Part shown: positions 43,990 through 52,954 of the stretch, piece by piece
Numbering within the stretch: the stretch's first letter is position 1
Layout of the letters: every line of letters begins with the position of its first letter
Assembly: GCA_965249895.1 (NCBI GenBank)
Contig: CBDFNC010000003.1
Span: 248,001-312,000, forward strand
DNA from: CBDFNC01 sp965249895
GTDB taxonomy: Bacteria; Pseudomonadota; Gammaproteobacteria; Enterobacterales; CBDFNC01
Direction: 5' to 3'
DNA: 64,000 nucleotides
Made by a program: the position numbers and the translations under genes
Notes under the pieces: generated by a model
What the model was told of the DNA's origin: nothing
The model's database searches: none
What the model saw: only the letters and a program-made list of their open reading frames with translations

Positions 43990-45066
43990 CTAGGCAATTC
44001 TCACCGGGATCCTTTGACAACCAAAGTTCTCGCGATGATCAGTAAACAGCCCGGGGATTAAGGTACCGCAATAAGGACAGTGACCCAAATGATCCACCGA
44101 ATACTGTCCCAGCTGATACCAGTCCCGCTCTATCAGTAAGCTGCCACAGCCAGGACAATAAGTGCTGCTACCTTTAGGATCATGCACATTACCTGTGAAT
44201 ACATAGTGTAAGCCATTATCCAGAGCTATCTGTCTGGCGCGGGTCAGGGTCGCAGGAGGCGTACGAGGTTTATCCATCATCTTAAAATCAGGATGGAAGG
44301 CACTGAAATGCAGAGGCACATCGGATCCCAGGTTGTCAAAGATCCAGCGAGTCATAAGATCCAGCTCTTCATTGCCATCATTTTCATCCGGGATCAATAA
44401 TGTGGTGATCTCCAACCAGGTATTGGTTTCATGCTTAATATACTTCAATGTTTCCAGCACAGGATCCAAATGCCCATGGCAGATAAAGCGATAAAAGTGC
44501 TCTGTAAAACCCTTCAGATCTATATTCACGGCATCCATGTACCGATAAAACTCGGCCCTGGGTTCAGCACAAATATAACCGGCACTCACAGCCACCGCAT
44601 TAAGCCCTATATGGTGGCATGCCTTGGCGACATCGATAGCGTACTCCATAAAAATCACAGGATCGTTATAGGTAAAAGCAACACTACGACAACCCAGCTT
44701 ATAAGCCGTCTGAGCTAAGGTTTCTGGCATTGCTGTATCGGCCAGTGTATCCATTTGCCTGGATTTACTCATATCCCAGTTCTGACAAAACGTACAACTA
44801 AGGTTGCATCCAGCGGTACCAAAGGACAGCACTGAGCTGCCGGGATAAAAGTGATTCAGAGGTTTCTTTTCTATGGGGTCAATACAAAAACCACTGGAAC
44901 GGCCATAACTGGTGAGGACAATTTCTCCTTCTTTATGCATACGAATAAAACAAGCGCCTCGTTTACCCTCTCTCAGCTGGCAATGTCTTGGACAAACATC
45001 ACATTGCACTCTGCCATCAGGCAACTTCTGCCAGTACTTTGTCGCGTAGAAACTTGGAGGTTGCAC
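43990..45066 (-). CDS. amrS: AmmeMemoRadiSam-system radical SAM enzyme
   Basis: A 358-residue radical SAM protein. The [4Fe-4S] motif CNLSCTFCQNWDMSKS is near residue 88; zinc-type cysteine pairs flank it (CDVCPRHCQLREGKRGAC at the N-terminus; CPGCGSLL and CPYCGTLI at the C-terminus). The pattern matches AmrS/PflA-like enzymes of the AmmeMemoRadiSam system, whose other members (AMMECR1-like and Memo-like proteins) are not in this window. It separates mioC from oriC and reads away from the origin. Confidence 0.92.
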   Translation of the reverse strand: MQPPSFYATKYWQKLPDGRVQCDVCPRHCQLREGKRGACFIRMHKEGEIVLTSYGRSSGFCIDPIEKKPLNHFYPGSSVLSFGTAGCNLSCTFCQNWDMSKSRQMDTLADTAMPETLAQTAYKLGCRSVAFTYNDPVIFMEYAIDVAKACHHIGLNAVAVSAGYICAEPRAEFYRYMDAVNIDLKGFTEHFYRFICHGHLDPVLETLKYIKHETNTWLEITTLLIPDENDGNEELDLMTRWIFDNLGSDVPLHFSAFHPDFKMMDKPRTPPATLTRARQIALDNGLHYVFTGNVHDPKGSSTYCPGCGSLLIERDWYQLGQYSVDHLGHCPYCGTLIPGLFTDHRENFGCQRIPVRIA

Positions 45067-45552
45067 TGTAGGATCCTCCCTAATTTCCTCCTGTTATTTA
45101 AGCCTAGTTGTTTCTACTGGATCTTGAGTTTGGTCATTTTTTCTACCGAAAATGGCAATTTATCTTGCCGATCAATAAAAAACACCTGTGGATAAGTGTA
45201 TCTAAAACCTATGATTAACCTATTGTTATCCTCTTTATACTTTAACTGATCCCTACCACCTGTGGATAAGTGGCTATTTTGATCCCAGGTTATACCGTGT
45301 AGGATCCCAATCTATACACACCAATAGATCTTGCCTAACTGAATGATCTTATAGATCAAAGTCCAGTTACTAACACAAAAGCGCTAGACTAATAGAAGAT
45401 CTAATAAGATCATTCTTTAAAGATCTTAATATATTTATATTGGATCTTTACCAAGATCCGAAAACTCAAATGATCCTTCTACAAAGGGCCAGAAAGAGAT
45501 AGAATATCGGCCCAATTTTGGATCCTTGTCGTAACTGAGTTTGAGAATTACC
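45067..45552. other. oriC: Chromosomal replication origin oriC
   Basis: Between amrS and mnmG, the enteric oriC position. Two perfect DnaA boxes (TGTGGATAA, the reverse complement of TTATCCACA) lie at 45187-45195 and 45261-45269, and CTATACACA at 45312-45320 is one mismatch from the box. An AT-rich stretch with GATC-led 13-mer-like units (TTAATATATTTATATT near 45426) is a good unwinding element. I count 16 GATC sites in about 480 bp against about two expected. Confidence 0.88.
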
Positions 45553-47442
45553 ATGAATTACCACGAGCATTTTGATGTCATAGTGATCGGTGGAGGCCAT
45601 GCTGGTACCGAAGCTGCCGCCGCCGCCGCCCGTATGGGTCAAAATACCCTATTGCTAACCCATAACATCGAAACACTGGGCCAAATGTCCTGTAATCCTG
45701 CGATCGGTGGGATCGGCAAAGGCCACCTGGTGAAAGAGATCGATGCCTTGGGTGGGATCATGGCAATGGCCGCGGATCGTGGCGGGATCCAATTCAGGAC
45801 CCTGAACTCCAGCAAAGGGCCTGCTGTCCGGGCTACCCGGGCACAAGCGGATCGTGTGTTATACAGGGCCGCAGTACGAGAAGCCTTGGAAAACCAGCCT
45901 AACCTGAAGATCTTCCAGCAATCCTGTGATGATCTGCTGGTCGAAAATGATCGCGTGGTGGGTGTAGTGACCCAGATGGGGCTGCGTTTCAGCGCCAGCT
46001 CCGTGGTGTTGACGGTAGGAACCTTTTTAAACGGTTTGATCCATATCGGACTGGAAAGCCACCAAGGCGGTCGAGCAGGGGATCCACCGTCGATCGCCTT
46101 GGCGCAAAGGCTAAAAGAGCTCCCGTTACGTATCGATCGACTAAAAACCGGTACGCCACCTCGCATCGATGCGCGCAGTGTTGATTTTTCAGTGATGCAG
46201 GAGCAGCCGGGGGACGAGCCAACCCCGGTATTTTCTTTTCTTGGATCCCGGGCCCAACAGCCGAGACAGATCCCGTGTTATATCACTCACACCAACGAGA
46301 ATACCCATGCTGTGATCCGCAGTGGTTTGGATCGCAGTCCTATGTATTCCGGTGTGATCGAAGGGATCGGGCCCAGATATTGCCCGTCCATCGAAGACAA
46401 GATCATCCGTTTTGCCGATAAGAGCTCCCACCAGATCTTTGTGGAGCCTGAAGGCCTTACCACCAATGAGTTATATCCGAACGGGATCTCGACAAGTTTA
46501 CCTTTCGATGTGCAGATCAAGCTGGTGCAATCCATTAAGGGGTTTGAAAATGCGCATATCACGCGTCCGGGTTACGCCATCGAATATGATTATTTTGATC
46601 CCAGGGATCTGAAACAAACCCTGGAAAACAAATTCTTAGAGGGCCTGTTCTTTGCCGGCCAAATTAACGGCACCACAGGGTATGAAGAAGCTGGCGCACA
46701 GGGACTGATTGCCGGAATGAACGCGGCGCTTAAGGCTCAGGGCAAAGAGGGTTGGTGTCCTCGACGGGATCAGGCGTATATCGGCGTGCTTATCGACGAT
46801 CTTTCTACCTTAGGCACCAAAGAACCGTATCGCATGTTTACCAGCCGTGCGGAATATCGCTTATTGCTGCGAGAAGATAACGCGGATCTACGTCTCACCG
46901 AAAAAGGCCGTGAGTTAGGTTTGGTGGGTGAGCACAGGTGGAAATTGTTTAACGATAAAGTGGAAGCCATCGAATCGGAACGGCAGCGCTTACGAGCAAC
47001 TTGGGCGCACCCATCCATAGCGCATGTGGAGCAATTAAACCAGATGCTAAAAAATCCGCTGACCCGTGAGCATAACCTGGAAGAGCTATTACGCCGCCCG
47101 GAAGTAAGCTATGACGAACTTATGAAAATTGAGGGCCTGGGACCCGCGGTAAACCATGAGCAAGCTGCTGCTCAGGTGGAAATCCAGGTAAAATACCAGG
47201 GGTATATTGATCGCCAGCAGGAAGAAATAAACCGTCTGGCACGCAATGAGAATACTATTTTGCCCACAGATTTGGATTATTCCGTGGTTTCCGGCTTGTC
47301 TAACGAGGTGATAACCAAGCTTAATGACGCCAGGCCGGAAACCTTGGCTCAGGCATCGCGTATTTCGGGTGTTACCCCGGCCGCCGTATCTATTTTGTTG
47401 ATCCACTTGAAAAAGTTGGGCCTGGCTCGGAAGGCTGTTTAA
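45553..47442 (+). CDS. mnmG: tRNA uridine-5-carboxymethylaminomethyl synthase MnmG (GidA)
   Basis: A 629-residue FAD enzyme, exactly the E. coli length, partner of MnmE in wobble-uridine modification. FAD-binding GGGHAGTEAAAAAARMG is at the N-terminus; CNPAIGGIGKGHLVKEIDAL and the C-terminal helical domain (DYSVVSGLSNEVITKL) bind tRNA/MnmE. The frame extends back to 45541 with TTG, but ATG 45553 fits the conserved start. Its first ~1.1 kb holds about 27 GATC sites, far above chance. Confidence 0.98.
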   Translation: MNYHEHFDVIVIGGGHAGTEAAAAAARMGQNTLLLTHNIETLGQMSCNPAIGGIGKGHLVKEIDALGGIMAMAADRGGIQFRTLNSSKGPAVRATRAQADRVLYRAAVREALENQPNLKIFQQSCDDLLVENDRVVGVVTQMGLRFSASSVVLTVGTFLNGLIHIGLESHQGGRAGDPPSIALAQRLKELPLRIDRLKTGTPPRIDARSVDFSVMQEQPGDEPTPVFSFLGSRAQQPRQIPCYITHTNENTHAVIRSGLDRSPMYSGVIEGIGPRYCPSIEDKIIRFADKSSHQIFVEPEGLTTNELYPNGISTSLPFDVQIKLVQSIKGFENAHITRPGYAIEYDYFDPRDLKQTLENKFLEGLFFAGQINGTTGYEEAGAQGLIAGMNAALKAQGKEGWCPRRDQAYIGVLIDDLSTLGTKEPYRMFTSRAEYRLLLREDNADLRLTEKGRELGLVGEHRWKLFNDKVEAIESERQRLRATWAHPSIAHVEQLNQMLKNPLTREHNLEELLRRPEVSYDELMKIEGLGPAVNHEQAAAQVEIQVKYQGYIDRQQEEINRLARNENTILPTDLDYSVVSGLSNEVITKLNDARPETLAQASRISGVTPAAVSILLIHLKKLGLARKAV

Positions 47443-47443
47443 C

Positions 47444-48067
47444 GTGTTATTAAAAAATCTAGAAAAACTCTTAATGGGCACAGACTTAACTGTGTCCGAT
47501 CAACAGAAATCCCAATTAGTCCAACTGGTCAACTTGCTGGATAAATGGAACAAAGCATACAATCTGACATCTGTGCGTAATCCAGCTGACATGCTGGTTA
47601 AGCATATTATGGACAGCATAGTGGTGAGTCCTCACTTACGGGGACAACGTTTTATCGATGTAGGAACCGGGCCGGGTTTACCTGGTCTGCCACTGGCCAT
47701 ATTAAATCCGGACAAAGAGTTCGTATTATTAGACAGCCTGGGTAAACGTATCCGCTTTATTCGACAGGCTTTATTGGAGATTGGCATAAAAAATGTCACT
47801 CCAGTGCAGAGTCGGGTGGAAGAATATCGGCCTGAGCCTGGGTTTGACGGTGTGATAAGTCGTGCTTTTGCTTCCTTGGAAGATATGCTTAACTGGTGTG
47901 CGCACCTGCCTACTGATAAAGGACATTTTTTAGCACTTAAAGGGCTTTACCCCGAAGAGGAGCTGACTACACTGGATGCCAGGTTCGAACTGGTTGAATC
48001 TCATCGGTTGCAGGTGCCTGAGCTGGATGGTGAACGCCATCTTATCGTCATCAAAAAAGTGGGCTAA
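47444..48067 (+). CDS. rsmG: 16S rRNA (guanine527-N7)-methyltransferase
   Basis: A 207-residue SAM methyltransferase (GidB) with the glycine-rich SAM loop FIDVGTGPGLPGLPLAIL and ISRAFASLEDML. Start codon GTG, 1 bp after the mnmG stop, so the genes are coupled. Loss-of-function in this family gives low-level streptomycin resistance. parA follows after 13 bp. Confidence 0.97.
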   Translation: MLLKNLEKLLMGTDLTVSDQQKSQLVQLVNLLDKWNKAYNLTSVRNPADMLVKHIMDSIVVSPHLRGQRFIDVGTGPGLPGLPLAILNPDKEFVLLDSLGKRIRFIRQALLEIGIKNVTPVQSRVEEYRPEPGFDGVISRAFASLEDMLNWCAHLPTDKGHFLALKGLYPEEELTTLDARFELVESHRLQVPELDGERHLIVIKKVG

Positions 48068-48080
48068 ACTAGGACGAATT

Positions 48081-48869
48081 GTGGGAAAAATAATCGCCAT
48101 AGCGAACCAAAAAGGTGGTGTGGGTAAAACCACCACCTGTGTGAACCTGGCCGCATCTTTGGCTGCTACCAAACGCAGAGTGTTGGTGATTGACCTGGAT
48201 CCTCAGGGCAATGCCACCATGGGTAGTGGTGTCGATAAATATCAGGTAGAAAATACAGCTTACGAACTGTTAGTGGATCAGAAGCCGGTTGCTGAGGTTG
48301 CCGTCACTGAAACCACGGGTGGTTACCACCTGGTGGCTGCCAACGGTGACGTCACTGCCGCCGAAATCAAGCTGATGGAATTTTTTGCCCGGGAAACGCG
48401 CCTAAGAACCGCACTGGAACCTGTCAGAGAAGAATATGATTATATTTTCATCGATTGTCCCCCTTCCCTTAATATGCTGACGGTTAATGCGATGTCGGCC
48501 GCCGACTCCGTTCTGGTGCCGATGCAATGTGAGTATTACGCATTGGAAGGTTTGACAGCCTTGGTCGATACCATCAGCAAACTGGCGGCGGTGGTGAACA
48601 AGGACCTGAAAATAGAGGGTATCTTGCGGACCATGTATGATCCGCGTAACCGTTTGGCGTCTGATGTATCCGACCAGCTAAAACAGCACTTTGGAGAAAA
48701 GGTATATCGCACAGTTATTCCTCGTAACGTCCGCCTGGCGGAGGCGCCCAGTTTCGGGTCGCCTGCGATGTACTATGACAAATCATCCAATGGCGCCAAA
48801 GCGTATCTGGCGTTAGCCGGAGAAATGCTGCGCCGCGAAGAACGTCTGGCTTCCGTTTCAAATGGATAG
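48081..48869 (+). CDS. parA: Chromosome partitioning ATPase ParA
   Basis: A 262-residue Soj-type ATPase with the deviant Walker A KGGVGKTTTCVNLAASL and DLDPQGNATMG, Walker B IDCPPSLNMLT. The start is GTG 48081 with AGGAC upstream; the longer frame to 47976 overlaps rsmG and lacks homology. With ParB and the parS sites in this window it segregates the origin region. Confidence 0.96.
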   Translation: MGKIIAIANQKGGVGKTTTCVNLAASLAATKRRVLVIDLDPQGNATMGSGVDKYQVENTAYELLVDQKPVAEVAVTETTGGYHLVAANGDVTAAEIKLMEFFARETRLRTALEPVREEYDYIFIDCPPSLNMLTVNAMSAADSVLVPMQCEYYALEGLTALVDTISKLAAVVNKDLKIEGILRTMYDPRNRLASDVSDQLKQHFGEKVYRTVIPRNVRLAEAPSFGSPAMYYDKSSNGAKAYLALAGEMLRREERLASVSNG

Positions 48870-49003
48870 ACAGGTTGGAGCCGAATCCATCTCAGGGATG
48901 AGATGTTCAATGCATGGATGCGCCATCTCAGGGATGAGGTGTAAAACATGGATGCAGGTTCGGCTAATTAGTGATCGCTGTGTTCGCTCATCCGCTCCTA
49001 CAG
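48870..49003. repeat. TGTAGGAG-type intergenic repeat, copy C
   Basis: Lies between parA and parB. It ends GCTCATCCGCTCCTACAG and carries two copies of an 18-bp palindromic unit CATCTCAGGGATGAGATG (48888-48905 and 48924-48941, one mismatch). The first unit with its flanks (48882-48908) is the exact reverse complement of part of copy D at 57839-57946. Confidence 0.8.
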
Positions 49004-49028
49004 TAAATCAAACGCATAAAGGACAGGT

Positions 49029-49949
49029 ATGACTCCACCAAGAAAACGTGGTCTGGGTAAAGGGTTAGATGCTCTGTTGAGCACCAGCAACGCAGCGCGT
49101 AGTGCTAAGGTTAAAGCTGAAATATCGGCTGAAAAAGCACAACAAGTGGCGGAAGAAAACAAGGGTGAACTGCAACATTTACCTATCGAATTGTTACGCC
49201 CTGGTAAATATCAGCCACGTAAAGACATGTCTCCCGAGGCCTTGGAGGAGTTAGCCAGCTCAATTCGCTCACAAGGGGTGATCCAGCCTATTGTTGTGCG
49301 AGATATTGCCGGTGGTGAATATGAAATCATAGCGGGTGAACGCCGCTGGCGTGCGGCTCAACAAGTTGGTCTGGATACTGTTCCGTGTTTGTTAAAAAAT
49401 GTAGCCGATGATGCCGCTGTTGCTATTGCACTTATCGAAAATATTCAGCGTGAAGACCTTAATGCCATGGAAGAAGCGGTCGCTTTGGACAGGCTGATGA
49501 GGGAGTTCGAGCTTACCCACCAGGAAGTCGCCACTGCGGTGGGGAAATCTCGTACCACAGTGACTAACTTACTGCGTCTTAACAGCCTGAACCCTGATGT
49601 GAAGACCCTGCTTGAGCACGGCGACATAGATATGGGGCACGCTCGTGCTTTGTTAGCTTTAAGTGGAGAGTTACAGTCTGAAGTTGCCCGTACTGTGGCG
49701 TCTAAAGAGCTGACTGTTCGCGAAACGGAGAAGTTGATTAAAAAGGCGCTGTCTCCGGTCGTGGAAAAACCTGTAAAAGAGCCGGATCCAGATGTAATTA
49801 GCCTACAAGACCGTGTTTCTCAACAACTTGGTACACAAGTATATATAAAACAAGGAAAAAAAGGTTCTGGTAAATTAGTTATTGATTACCAAGACCTGGG
49901 CCAGCTGGATGAGATCATCGGTAAATTTTTACCAGAATATAGTGAATAA
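49029..49949 (+). CDS. parB: Chromosome partitioning protein ParB
   Basis: A 306-residue Spo0J-type CTPase/DNA-binding protein. The N-terminal PPRKRGLGKGLDALL contacts ParA; the CTP-binding boxes GKYQPRKDM and IAGERRWRAAQQVG, the helix-turn-helix HQEVATAVGKSRTTVTNLLR and the C-terminal dimer domain are all recognisable. A repeat element separates it from parA, an unusual gap for parAB. Targets are the parS sites at 17886 and 23833. Confidence 0.97.
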   Translation: MTPPRKRGLGKGLDALLSTSNAARSAKVKAEISAEKAQQVAEENKGELQHLPIELLRPGKYQPRKDMSPEALEELASSIRSQGVIQPIVVRDIAGGEYEIIAGERRWRAAQQVGLDTVPCLLKNVADDAAVAIALIENIQREDLNAMEEAVALDRLMREFELTHQEVATAVGKSRTTVTNLLRLNSLNPDVKTLLEHGDIDMGHARALLALSGELQSEVARTVASKELTVRETEKLIKKALSPVVEKPVKEPDPDVISLQDRVSQQLGTQVYIKQGKKGSGKLVIDYQDLGQLDEIIGKFLPEYSE

Positions 49950-50813
49950 CCAGCTCCTGGTTTGCTAACCCCAGCGTTAATATAGCTTGATGGAGCATAT
50001 TACCGGCAACGGCTAGTCAACACACCTATGCCGCGCTTAGGTGTCTTCGTATCCTTGATAAATCGGTATCCACCCTGAAACACTCAATCGTCGTCCTTGC
50101 GCCGTTGTGGTGCGACATCTCGGCAGTGACCTTACGGCAAGTTCGTTGCCTACTCTGGGGGATCATACCCGGCAAGCGGAAATCACGGGGGGGACTGTGA
50201 TAGTGGAGACTAACTAAAAGCCATTAAAAACGATAAGATTGGTACTCTAAAAATACGACGAGAGAATAAATACATGAGTTTCAGGATGGAAGCTCATGTG
50301 TTTGCTAAGTCCACCGAAGGCATTCTGGTAGTGATCTGAAGAAAGTCAATTCACCAGTGCAGAACAGGTTTAATATAGGACCTATCCCTAAAAAACGGTC
50401 CTATATATTATTTCAACGTCACTTCAGGCTGTTGGATTTAGCTTAAATTATTCATGGAATAACGATTATATTGGCTAATAAGCAACCTAAGTATAAAACT
50501 GAGACCTAGATCAAAAAAAAACTGTCTGGTAAGTAGGAAAAACCGATAAATAAAACAGGTATTGCAGATTTGTGTCTGATAGGGTTGTTTATTGGTTTAA
50601 AAAAATAACTAACTGTATTTAAAGTGAAAATAATTTTTATCAATTTATTTACATTTAAAAAAATAGCCTTTCGACATGATGTTATCAGTGTTTTTTGCCA
50701 ATAATGTAGTTAATAATCAATGGAATACAATAAAATGTATGTTGTCTCTCTAAAGCTATCATTTCATTATAGTTTTTATATCTGAGTTTCTCACTATTCA
50801 GAACGTTCCCGAG
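49950..50813. other. Long parB-atpI intergenic region
   Basis: No intact gene. 50085-50205 is a degenerate repeat related (inverted) to 17697-17825. Around 50275 a 22-codon frame (MSFRMEAHVFAKSTEGILVV) looks like a fragment of an alpha-type carbonic anhydrase, tentative. TAGGACC/GGTCCTA at 50375-50404 is a possible hairpin. 50400-50900 is very AT-rich, typical of the leader of the ATP synthase operon. Confidence 0.5.
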
Positions 50814-50841
50814 TTGCAAATATATAGTATACAAGTATAAT
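50814..50841 (+). promoter_or_regulatory. Candidate promoter of the atp operon
   Basis: TTGCAA (50814-50819), 16-bp spacer, consensus TATAAT (50836-50841), followed by about 90 bp of leader to the atpI ATG. Best sigma-70 match in the region. Confidence 0.65.
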
Positions 50842-50930
50842 TTGTGGCGTTTTTTGTACGCTGAATAAAATACTACTAGCGCTATGTTAATAGATTGTTC
50901 ACAAACAAAAACTAAGCTGGGAGAACCAAC

Positions 50931-51335
50931 ATGTCTGATAAGTTAGCAAGTCGAGGTCGTAAAGCGGCCTATCGGTTAGTCGCTTTTCAGGCTCTATTAG
51001 TATTGGTAGTCTCACTTTTCTGTTGGCTTATGTGGGGAGCTAAAACAGGCTTTTCTGCATTTGTAGGTGGTAGCATCTATGTTTTGCCGAATCTCGTTTT
51101 TAGTTCTATGGTGTTTGCTTATGCAGGCGCCAGGCAAGCTAAAAAGGTGGTTAAGGCCTTCTATCTCGGAGAAGTGATAAAACTTTTACTGACCATTGTG
51201 TTATTCGTGGTGGCGTTTGTAAGTTTTGATGCAAATTTTGCATCGTTTTTTACTAGTTTCGCTATTGTCATGTTTTCGCAGTGGAGTGCTCCTCTCTTCT
51301 TTAATAAAAACAACGGGATGAAAAATGGCTGCTGA
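50931..51335 (+). CDS. atpI: ATP synthase accessory protein AtpI
   Basis: A 134-residue inner-membrane protein with four hydrophobic segments (about 14-32, 38-58, 75-95 and 100-120). It carries the AtpI-type GGSIYVLPNLVFSSM motif. AtpI helps assemble the c-ring. It overlaps atpB by 11 bp, so the first two genes are coupled. A GGGAG ribosome site precedes the ATG. Confidence 0.92.
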   Translation: MSDKLASRGRKAAYRLVAFQALLVLVVSLFCWLMWGAKTGFSAFVGGSIYVLPNLVFSSMVFAYAGARQAKKVVKAFYLGEVIKLLLTIVLFVVAFVSFDANFASFFTSFAIVMFSQWSAPLFFNKNNGMKNGC

Positions 51336-52146
51336 CGGCGGAGCTATAAACGCTACCGAGTATATCCAACATCACCTTACAAACGCGAAAATGTGTTCTG
51401 TCGACGGCAGTTTTGCATTTAACTATGCTTGTAAGGATGTGGGATTTTGGACTTGGCACATTGACTCACTCTTGTTTTCAGTTGGCTTAGGTGCTCTATT
51501 TTTGTGGATATTCTACAAAGTTGGGCAAAAAGCAACGACTGGTGTTCCGGGTAAACTTCAATGCTTTGTTGAAATGATCGTGGAATTTGTAGCTAACATG
51601 GTTAAAGACTCGTTCCATGGTCGAAACCCTGTTATCGCTCCTCTAGCTCTTACTATTTTCGTCTGGGTTTTCCTGATGAACTTAATGGACTTGGTACCGG
51701 TTGACTTTGTTCCTGAAGCCGCCAATCAGATATTGGGCGTTCCTTACCTTAAAATTGTACCTACAACCGACCTTAACATAACTCTTGGTTTGTCCCTGAG
51801 CGTGTTTGTGTTGATTATATTTTACAGTATTCAGGTTAAAGGATTTAAAGGGTTTGCTAAAGAAATGACCCTAAACCCTTTCAATCATTGGTCTATGATT
51901 CCAGTTAACTTTGTTTTGGAATCTATCACTTTGATTGCGAAGCCTATTTCTTTATCGCTTCGTCTGTTTGGTAATCTGTATGCAGGTGAGTTGATCTTTA
52001 TTCTGATTGCACTAATGCCTTGGTGGATCCAGTTCGCACTTTCTGTGCCTTGGGCTATCTTCCATATTTTGGTAATTGTGCTACAGGCCTTTATTTTCAT
52101 GATGCTGTCGATTGTGTATCTCAGCATGGCTCATGAAGAACATTAA
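51325..52146 (+). CDS. atpB: ATP synthase subunit a
   Basis: A 273-residue polytopic Fo subunit (E. coli 271) that forms the proton half-channels. The essential stator arginine is in SLSLRLFGNLYAGEL. The N-terminal region faces the periplasm and several transmembrane helices follow. The ATG lies within the end of atpI. Confidence 0.97.
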   Translation: MAADGGAINATEYIQHHLTNAKMCSVDGSFAFNYACKDVGFWTWHIDSLLFSVGLGALFLWIFYKVGQKATTGVPGKLQCFVEMIVEFVANMVKDSFHGRNPVIAPLALTIFVWVFLMNLMDLVPVDFVPEAANQILGVPYLKIVPTTDLNITLGLSLSVFVLIIFYSIQVKGFKGFAKEMTLNPFNHWSMIPVNFVLESITLIAKPISLSLRLFGNLYAGELIFILIALMPWWIQFALSVPWAIFHILVIVLQAFIFMMLSIVYLSMAHEEH

Positions 52147-52188
52147 TTTTTAACTATATAAAAAAGTTTTAATCTAACGGAGAAAAAA

Positions 52189-52443
52189 ATGGAATCTGTA
52201 ATCGGCTTTACTATTATCGCTGTTGCTATCATGATCGGTCTTGCTGCAATTGGTACAGCTATAGGTTTTGCCCTACTTGGTGGTAAATTTATAGAAGCTT
52301 CTGCTCGTCAACCTGAGATGGCTCCTGCACTTCAAACTAAAATGTTCATCGTAGCGGGCCTGCTTGATGCGATCTCTATGATTTCTGTAGGTGTTGCACT
52401 GTTTTTCGTATTCGCAAACCCGTTCATCGGTCTACTTGGCTAA
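52189..52443 (+). CDS. atpE: ATP synthase subunit c
   Basis: An 84-residue hairpin of two membrane helices that oligomerises to the rotor ring. The ion-binding acid is D60 (GLLDAISMI); the polar loop is ARQPE. The absence of the Q/E/S-T ligands of sodium-type rings points to proton coupling. AACGGAG precedes the start. Confidence 0.97.
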   Translation: MESVIGFTIIAVAIMIGLAAIGTAIGFALLGGKFIEASARQPEMAPALQTKMFIVAGLLDAISMISVGVALFFVFANPFIGLLG

Positions 52444-52470
52444 TTAGCAACCCTTTAAGGAGGTGTCGTT

Positions 52471-52941
52471 ATGAGTATTAACGCTACCCTGCTAGGCCAA
52501 GCGCTCTCTTTTTTGTTATTTGTCTGGTTCTGCATGAAGTTTGTGTGGCCACCATTGATGGGTGCAATCGAAGAGCGTCAGAAAAAAATTGCTGATGGTC
52601 TGGCACATGCTAACCGCGCAGAAAAAGATCTTGAGCTAGCCCAAGCAAAAGCAGCTGATAAGCTGAAAAATGCAAAAGGCCAGGCGTCTGAGATTATTGA
52701 TGCGGCGAATAAGCGTAAAAACCAAATCGTCGATGAAGCGAAAACAGAAGCTGAAGCCGAGCGTGAGAAAATCATTTCTCAAGGGCTGGCTGAAGTTGAA
52801 GCTGAGCGTCAGCGTATAAAAGAAGAGCTACGTAAACAATTAGCTGTTCTTGCTATCGCGGGCGCAGAGAAAATCATCGAGCGTTCTGTTGATGCTAAAG
52901 CTAACGCTGATATCATCGACAAACTAGTAGCTGAACTCTAA
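52471..52941 (+). CDS. atpF: ATP synthase subunit b
   Basis: A 156-residue stator subunit, E. coli length. One N-terminal membrane helix (LLGQALSFLLFVWFCMKFVW) is followed by a long, Ala/Glu/Lys-rich coiled coil that bridges to the F1 head. AAGGAGG lies just upstream. Confidence 0.97.
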   Translation: MSINATLLGQALSFLLFVWFCMKFVWPPLMGAIEERQKKIADGLAHANRAEKDLELAQAKAADKLKNAKGQASEIIDAANKRKNQIVDEAKTEAEAEREKIISQGLAEVEAERQRIKEELRKQLAVLAIAGAEKIIERSVDAKANADIIDKLVAEL

Positions 52942-52954
52942 GGGAGCGGGGCTT

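Noticed and set aside
45639..46166. 175-residue minus-strand frame inside mnmG
   Set aside because: Antisense shadow; composition (Ser/Arg/Pro-rich) reflects the complementary strand of a conserved gene.
48888..48941. CRISPR-like repeats between parA and parB
   Set aside because: Only two palindromic 18-bp units with an 18-bp gap; a related copy sits in an unrelated intergenic repeat, so this is a dispersed palindromic element.
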